From positions 1 to 64,000 of the forward strand of contig NZ_JACBFO010000003.1 in NCBI RefSeq assembly GCF_021401135.1: a stretch of 64,000 nucleotides of DNA, in the 5' to 3' direction. Shown here piece after piece: positions 59,597-64,000 of the stretch; the first letter of the stretch is position 1; each line of letters begins with the position of its first letter. This DNA comes from Azonexus sp. R2A61. Its GTDB lineage: Bacteria; Pseudomonadota; Gammaproteobacteria; Burkholderiales; Rhodocyclaceae. Both the position numbers and the translations under genes were made by a program. The notes beneath the pieces were generated by a model, which had not been told where the DNA came from, did not search any database, and saw only the letters and a program-made list of their open reading frames with translations.

Positions 59597-61525
59597 ATGA
59601 CCTTTCTCGATCTTCCGCAACTGACCGGCGCTGCCGGTACCGTCCGTCTGCCCGGCTCGAAGAGCATTTCCAATCGCGTTTTGCTGCTCGCCGCGCTGGC
59701 CGACGGTGAGACCGAGGTGCGCGACCTGCTGGCGTCCGATGACACCGAGCGCATGCTCGAGGCGCTCAGGACGCTGGGTGTCGGCGTCACCTCCCTGGGC
59801 GGCGAAGCCTGGAGGATCGTCGGTTGCGGCGGTCGTTTCCCGGTCAGGCAGGCGGAACTCTTCCTCGGCAATGCCGGCACCGCCTTCCGGCCGCTCACCG
59901 CGGCGCTGGCGCTGGCTGGCGGCGACTATGTGCTGAAGGGCGTTGCTCGCATGCACGAGCGGCCGATCGGCGACCTGGTTGACGGCTTGCGCCAGCTCGG
60001 CGCCGACGTTACCTACCTCGGTAACGACGGTTATCCGCCGCTGCAGCTGAAGCCGGCGATGATCCGCCCGGACGGCGCGATCAAGGTGCGCGGCGACGTT
60101 TCCAGCCAGTTCCTGACCGGCCTGCTGATGGCGCTGCCGCTGACTGGCGAGACGGTCACGGTCGACGTCGTCGGCGAGCTGATTTCCAAGCCCTACATCG
60201 AGATCACGCTGGCGATCATGGCCCGCTTCGGCGTTGTCGTCGAGCGCGATGGCTGGCAGCGCTTCACCGTCAAGGCTGGCAGTCGCTACGTCTCGCCGGG
60301 CACGGTCTATGTCGAGGGCGATGCCTCGTCGGCGTCCTATTTCCTGGCGCTCGGCGCGATTGGTGGCGGGCCGGTACGTGTCGAAGGCGTCGGCGCCGAT
60401 TCGATCCAGGGCGACGTCAAGTTTGCCGAAGCGCTGGTGCAGATGGGCGCGCTGATCGAAACCGGGCCGAACTGGATGGAAGCGCGTGCGCCGCAAGGCG
60501 GTCTGGTCGCGGTCGACCTCGATTGCAACCACATTCCCGATGCGGCGATGACGCTGGCCACGGCCGCGCTGTTCGCCAAGGGTACGACCACCTTGCGCAA
60601 CATCGCCAGCTGGCGGGTCAAGGAAACCGACCGCATCGCGGCGATGGCGACCGAATTGCGCAAGCTCGGCGCGGTAGTCGAGGTGGGCGCGGATTTCATC
60701 AAGATCACGCCGTCGACCGTCAAACCCGCCGCCATCGATACCTACGACGACCACCGCATGGCGATGTGCTTCTCGCTGGCCGCCTTCGCGACGCCGTTGC
60801 GCATCAACGATCCGAATTGCGTGGCCAAGACCTTCCCGGATTATTTCACCCGTTTCGCCGCGGTGACCCGCGCCGCACCGGTGATCGCCATCGACGGCCC
60901 GTCGGCTTCCGGCAAGGGCACGGTGGCGGCGCGCGTTGCCGCGGCGCTTGGGTTTTCCTACCTCGATTCCGGCGCGCTTTACCGGCTGACGGCGCTCGCC
61001 GCGCAGCGGGCGAACGTTGCCTGGGACGACGAGCCGCGCGTCGCGGCAATCGCCGCCGGGCTGGATGTGGTCTTCACCGAGAACGACATCCGCTTGGCCG
61101 GCGTGCCGGTCGGCGATGCCATCCGCACCGAGGAAATCTCGGCCGGCGCCTCGAAAGTCGCGGCGCTGCCGGCCGTGCGCGAGGCCTTGCTGTTCCGTCA
61201 GCGCGTCTTCAACACCGCGCCCGGCCTGGTCGGCGACGGCCGCGACATGGGCTCGGTGATCTTCCCGCAGGCGGGTCTCAAGGTCTTCCTCACCGCCAGT
61301 GCCGAAGCACGCGCCGAGCGTCGCTATAAGCAGTTGATCGAAAAAGGTTTCTCTGCTAATCTCGCGGACCTTCTGTCAGACTTGCAACAACGCGATGCGC
61401 GCGATTCGCAGCGCAGCGTGGCGCCGCTCAGACAGGAGGCGGATGCAAAGCTGCTCGACACCACGCACCTCACCATCGAACAGGCGGTGAACCAGGTGCT
61501 GGCGTGGGTGGCGGAAGCGCCGTAG
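59597..61525 (+). CDS. aroA-cmk: Bifunctional EPSP synthase / cytidylate kinase
   Basis: One reading frame of 642 residues joins 3-phosphoshikimate 1-carboxyvinyltransferase (about 1-428) and cytidylate kinase (about 430-642). AroA motifs: [30 protein letters not shown] and [12 protein letters not shown]; Cmk begins [17 protein letters not shown] (P-loop) with LDSGALYR and [11 protein letters not shown]. The junction [15 protein letters not shown] has no stop or frameshift. In most bacteria these are adjacent separate genes; the fusion occurs in some betaproteobacteria as far as recalled. ATG at 59597 (AGGA about 13 bases before). Confidence 0.95.
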   Translation: MTFLDLPQLTGAAGTVRLPGSKSISNRVLLLAALADGETEVRDLLASDDTERMLEALRTLGVGVTSLGGEAWRIVGCGGRFPVRQAELFLGNAGTAFRPLTAALALAGGDYVLKGVARMHERPIGDLVDGLRQLGADVTYLGNDGYPPLQLKPAMIRPDGAIKVRGDVSSQFLTGLLMALPLTGETVTVDVVGELISKPYIEITLAIMARFGVVVERDGWQRFTVKAGSRYVSPGTVYVEGDASSASYFLALGAIGGGPVRVEGVGADSIQGDVKFAEALVQMGALIETGPNWMEARAPQGGLVAVDLDCNHIPDAAMTLATAALFAKGTTTLRNIASWRVKETDRIAAMATELRKLGAVVEVGADFIKITPSTVKPAAIDTYDDHRMAMCFSLAAFATPLRINDPNCVAKTFPDYFTRFAAVTRAAPVIAIDGPSASGKGTVAARVAAALGFSYLDSGALYRLTALAAQRANVAWDDEPRVAAIAAGLDVVFTENDIRLAGVPVGDAIRTEEISAGASKVAALPAVREALLFRQRVFNTAPGLVGDGRDMGSVIFPQAGLKVFLTASAEARAERRYKQLIEKGFSANLADLLSDLQQRDARDSQRSVAPLRQEADAKLLDTTHLTIEQAVNQVLAWVAEAP

Positions 61526-61612
61526 CAAGGCGTCGCCGGTTGGTGCCGGCGATGGTTTTCAACCTCAACCCGCTGTGGACCGCAAGGTTTGCGGCATGAA
61601 AGTCAGTCCGTA

Positions 61613-63289
61613 ATGGAATCTTTTGCTCAACTTTTTGAAGAATCCCTGGCTCGCCAGGAAATGCGTCAAGGCGAAGTCATCACCGCTGAAGTGGTGGCCA
61701 TCGATCACAATTTCGTCGTGGTCAATGCCGGCCTGAAATCGGAATCCTATGTTCCGCTCGAAGAATTCCTGAACGATCAGGGCGAGATCGAAGTCAAGGA
61801 AGGCGACTTCGTTCAAGTTGCCATCGAAATGCTGGAAGACGGCTACGGTGCCACCCGCTTGAGCCGCGACCGCGCCAAGCGCATCGCCGCCTGGAACTTC
61901 CTGGAACAGGCCCTGAACGACAACTCCCTGGTCACCGGCACCATCACCGGCAAGGTCAAGGGCGGCCTCACCGTCATGTCCAACGGCGTCCGTGCGTTCC
62001 TGCCGGGTTCGCTGGTCGACATGCGTCCGGTCAAGGACACCACGCCGTACGAAGGCAAGACCCTCGAATTCAAGGTCATCAAGCTGGACCGCAAGCGCAA
62101 CAACGTTGTGATGTCCCGCCGTGCCGTGCTCGAAGCCACCGCTGACAAGGATCGCGAAAAGCTGCTCGAGAACCTCAAGGAAGGCACCACCGTCAAGGGT
62201 ATCGTCAAGAACATCACCGACTACGGCGCATTCGTCGACCTGGGCGGCATCGATGGCCTGCTGCACATCACCGACCTGGCCTGGCGCCGTGTCCGTCACC
62301 CGTCCGAAGTGCTGGCCGTGGGCGACGAAGTTACCGCCAAGATCCTCAAGTTCGACGCCGAGAAGAACCGCGTCTCCCTGGGCATGAAGCAGCTGGGCGA
62401 CGATCCGTGGGTCGGCATCGGCCGCCGCTACCCGGCCGGCACCCGCCTGTTCGGCAAGGTCACCAACCTGACCGACTACGGCGCATTCGTCGAGATCGAA
62501 CAAGGCATCGAAGGTCTGGTGCACGTCTCCGAAATGGACTGGACCAACAAGAACGTTCATCCGTCCAAGGTCGTCCAGCTGGGCGACGAAGTCGAAGTCA
62601 TGATCCTCGAGATCGACGAAGAGCGTCGCCGTATCTCGCTGGGCATGAAGCAGTGCCAGGCGAATCCGTGGGACGAGTTCGCGATGAACCAGAAGAAGGG
62701 CGACAAGGTTCGCGGTGCGATCAAGTCGATCACCGACTTCGGCATCTTCATCGGCCTGCCTGGCGGCATCGACGGCCTGGTTCACCTGTCCGACCTGTCC
62801 TGGTCCGCAACCGGCGAAGAAGCGATCCGCAACTTCAAGAAGGGCGACGAAGTCGAGGCAGTCGTGCTCGGCATCGACGTCGAGAAGGAGCGTATCTCCC
62901 TGGGCATCAAGCAGCTCGACGGTGATCCGTACGCCAACTTCATCGCCACGCACGAAAAGAACAGCATCGTGCGCGGTGTCGTGAAGACGGTTGACGCCCG
63001 TGGTGCCGTCGTGGCGCTGGAAGGCGACAACGAAGGCTATCTGCGTGCCTCCGAGTTCGCCCGCGACCGTATCGAGGACCTGAGCCAGCACCTGAAGGTG
63101 GGCGACGAAGTCGAAGCGATGATCATCAACGTCGATCGCAAGACCCGTGGCATCAACCTGTCGATCAAGGCGAAGGACCAGGCCGAACAGCACGAAGCGA
63201 TGCAGAAGTTCTCTGCCGATTCGTCCGCTTCCGCCGGTACGACCAACCTGGGTGCGCTGCTCAAGGCCAAGCTGAACCAGCAAGGCTGA
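61613..63289 (+). CDS. rpsA: 30S ribosomal protein S1
   Basis: RNA-binding protein of 558 residues that brings mRNA to the 30S subunit. Six S1/OB repeats are visible, the last four with the GxVxxxxxYGAFV/FGIFI core (for example [14 protein letters not shown] and [14 protein letters not shown]). Start: ATG 61613 after CAGTCCGTA, with no Shine-Dalgarno sequence, typical of rpsA messages that depend on S1 itself. The leader has a variant of the dispersed motif (GTGGACCGCAAG, 61574-61585) paired with TTTGCGGC. Confidence 0.98.
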   Translation: MESFAQLFEESLARQEMRQGEVITAEVVAIDHNFVVVNAGLKSESYVPLEEFLNDQGEIEVKEGDFVQVAIEMLEDGYGATRLSRDRAKRIAAWNFLEQALNDNSLVTGTITGKVKGGLTVMSNGVRAFLPGSLVDMRPVKDTTPYEGKTLEFKVIKLDRKRNNVVMSRRAVLEATADKDREKLLENLKEGTTVKGIVKNITDYGAFVDLGGIDGLLHITDLAWRRVRHPSEVLAVGDEVTAKILKFDAEKNRVSLGMKQLGDDPWVGIGRRYPAGTRLFGKVTNLTDYGAFVEIEQGIEGLVHVSEMDWTNKNVHPSKVVQLGDEVEVMILEIDEERRRISLGMKQCQANPWDEFAMNQKKGDKVRGAIKSITDFGIFIGLPGGIDGLVHLSDLSWSATGEEAIRNFKKGDEVEAVVLGIDVEKERISLGIKQLDGDPYANFIATHEKNSIVRGVVKTVDARGAVVALEGDNEGYLRASEFARDRIEDLSQHLKVGDEVEAMIINVDRKTRGINLSIKAKDQAEQHEAMQKFSADSSASAGTTNLGALLKAKLNQQG

Positions 63290-63301
63290 TAGGCAGGCAA
63301 C

Positions 63302-63586
63302 ATGACCAAATCCGAGCTCATCGCCCGGCTGGCGGAGCGTTTTCCGCAGTTGGTGGCGAAGGACGCCGATTTCGCAGTCAAGATGATTCTCGATGCGATG
63401 TCCGAAGCGCTGGTGCGCGGGGACCGCATCGAGATCCGCGGATTCGGCAGCTTCGCGCTCAACTACAGGCCACCGCGCACCGGCCGTAACCCGAAATCCG
63501 GGGACAAGGTCAGTGTGCCGGCGAAGTGGGTTCCCCACTTCAAGGCCGGCAAGGAGTTGCGCGAACGGGTCGATCAGTCGATCTGA
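63302..63586 (+). CDS. ihfB: Integration host factor beta subunit
   Basis: DNA-bending protein that pairs with IhfA. The 94 residues have an HU/IHF fold: [15 protein letters not shown], then [24 protein letters not shown] with the DNA-contacting arm and its proline, and [17 protein letters not shown]. It follows rpsA by 12 bases, the usual order rpsA-ihfB. A strong terminator follows at 63628-63655. Confidence 0.97.
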   Translation: MTKSELIARLAERFPQLVAKDADFAVKMILDAMSEALVRGDRIEIRGFGSFALNYRPPRTGRNPKSGDKVSVPAKWVPHFKAGKELRERVDQSI

Positions 63587-63627
63587 CGCCGGGCTTGGAC
63601 CGCGGACTTGTGCCGTGTGGTAGATTC

Positions 63628-63655
63628 GGGGCAGTGATAATTCACTGCCCCTTTT
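63628..63655 (+). terminator. Terminator after ihfB
   Basis: GGGGCAGTGA (63628-63637) and TCACTGCCCC (63642-63651) form a perfect 10-bp stem with loop TAAT, followed by TTTT. It lies 14 bases before the lapA start, so lapA needs its own promoter or read-through. Confidence 0.88.
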
Positions 63656-63668
63656 CATTGGTATCGTC

Positions 63669-63953
63669 ATGACTGCTCTGACCTGGGCCATACGGCTGAT
63701 CATTTTTGCCTTTCTGGTGGTCTTCGCCATCGGCAACACCGAAACCGTCACCCTGCATTTCCTGTTCGGCTATCTCTGGGATGCGCCGCTGGTCATCCTG
63801 CTGCTGGCCTTTTTCGCCGCAGGTGCCGTGCTTGGTGCCTTGTCGCTGCTTGGCGTGATCTTTCGCCTGCGTCGCGAAGTCGCCCGTCTCAAGCGCGCGC
63901 AGAATGCGCCGGTCGTCGTGCCGTCCGAGGTCGTGCAACCTCCCGTCTTATGA
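63669..63953 (+). CDS. lapA: LapA-family lipopolysaccharide assembly protein
   Basis: Small inner-membrane protein of 94 residues (DUF1049/LapA). Two hydrophobic helices (about 5-23 and 38-63) flank VTLHFLFGYLWDAPL; the cytoplasmic tail is basic then Pro/Val-rich. With LapB it helps control LpxC turnover and lipopolysaccharide assembly in E. coli. The next gene, a lapB start, overlaps by ATGA. Confidence 0.9.
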   Translation: MTALTWAIRLIIFAFLVVFAIGNTETVTLHFLFGYLWDAPLVILLLAFFAAGAVLGALSLLGVIFRLRREVARLKRAQNAPVVVPSEVVQPPVL

Positions 63954-64000
63954 ATGAATTTTTCGAATACTGGCAGTTGCTGCTGATCCCGGCCTTTTTC
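63950..64000 (+). CDS. lapB: LapB (YciM) lipopolysaccharide assembly protein, 5' end only
   Basis: The last 51 bases encode MNEFFEYWQLLLIPAFF, the typical LapB/YciM N-terminal membrane anchor. The ATG at 63950 overlaps the lapA stop (ATGA). The rest, expected to be a TPR and rubredoxin-type protein of about 390 residues, is outside the window. Confidence 0.85.
   Translation, partial: MNEFFEYWQLLLIPAFF

Overview
The window is a gene-dense, GC-rich chromosomal segment from a betaproteobacterium, most likely of the Rhodocyclales (Dechloromonas/Azonexus-like). This rests on protein style, the fused aroA-cmk gene, the rpsF-priB-rpsR-rplI-dnaB order, the gyrA-serC-pheA-hisC-tyrA-aroA-cmk-rpsA-ihfB supraoperon and the Rnf complex; the genus is inferred, not shown. 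No phage, insertion sequence, CRISPR array or tRNA was seen.

Layout. 1-104: tail of an rRNA operon (5S 3' end and terminator). 173-2260: htpG with a sigma-32 type promoter and a large terminator. 2275-7934: DUF3820 protein, GspE/PilB-type ATPase, di-iron MBL protein, FecR-domain protein, and a minus-strand nth-FIST-DUF1841 operon. 8028-13050: overlapping genes for a PAS-PAS-GGDEF cyclase, a di-haem peroxidase and a membrane GGDEF-EAL protein. 13004-19347: RlmN-like enzyme and rnfABCDGE. 19419-25124: pyrD, then a TolC-adaptor-MacB-type efflux operon. 25129-28558: MliC/YbaY-type protein, the N-degron transferases bpt and aat, an ankyrin protein and an NlpC/P60 hydrolase. 28696-36812: acuI, a response regulator with a dead GGDEF domain, prpE, ppx, a TetR regulator and etfBA (propionyl-CoA/acyl-CoA metabolism). 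36822-39278: CbiM-like permease and FimV-like protein, with visibly lower GC. 39426-45652: ribosomal/replication cluster, Tat-exported transglutaminase-like protein, PhoH-family protein and Bcp. 45731-50720: orphan peptide-binding lipoprotein, ubiG, OmpA-like protein and an MtaD-type deaminase. 50822-64000: gyrA and the aromatic supraoperon, interrupted by ligE and rfbB, then rpsA, ihfB, lapA and the start of lapB.

Most unusual signal. A 10-mer, GTCGACCGCA (reverse complement TGCGGTCGAC), usually followed by a purine, occurs at about 25 places. It is in both orientations and in several reading frames. It favours weakly constrained protein parts and forms inverted pairs after htpG and dnaB. 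A simple composition model predicts well under one copy. The pattern resembles the DNA uptake sequences of Neisseriaceae and Pasteurellaceae. The window also encodes a secreted minimal ATP-dependent DNA ligase (LigE type), a class reported from naturally competent bacteria. A DNA-uptake or other genome-wide recognition sequence is the leading hypothesis; it is not proven here.
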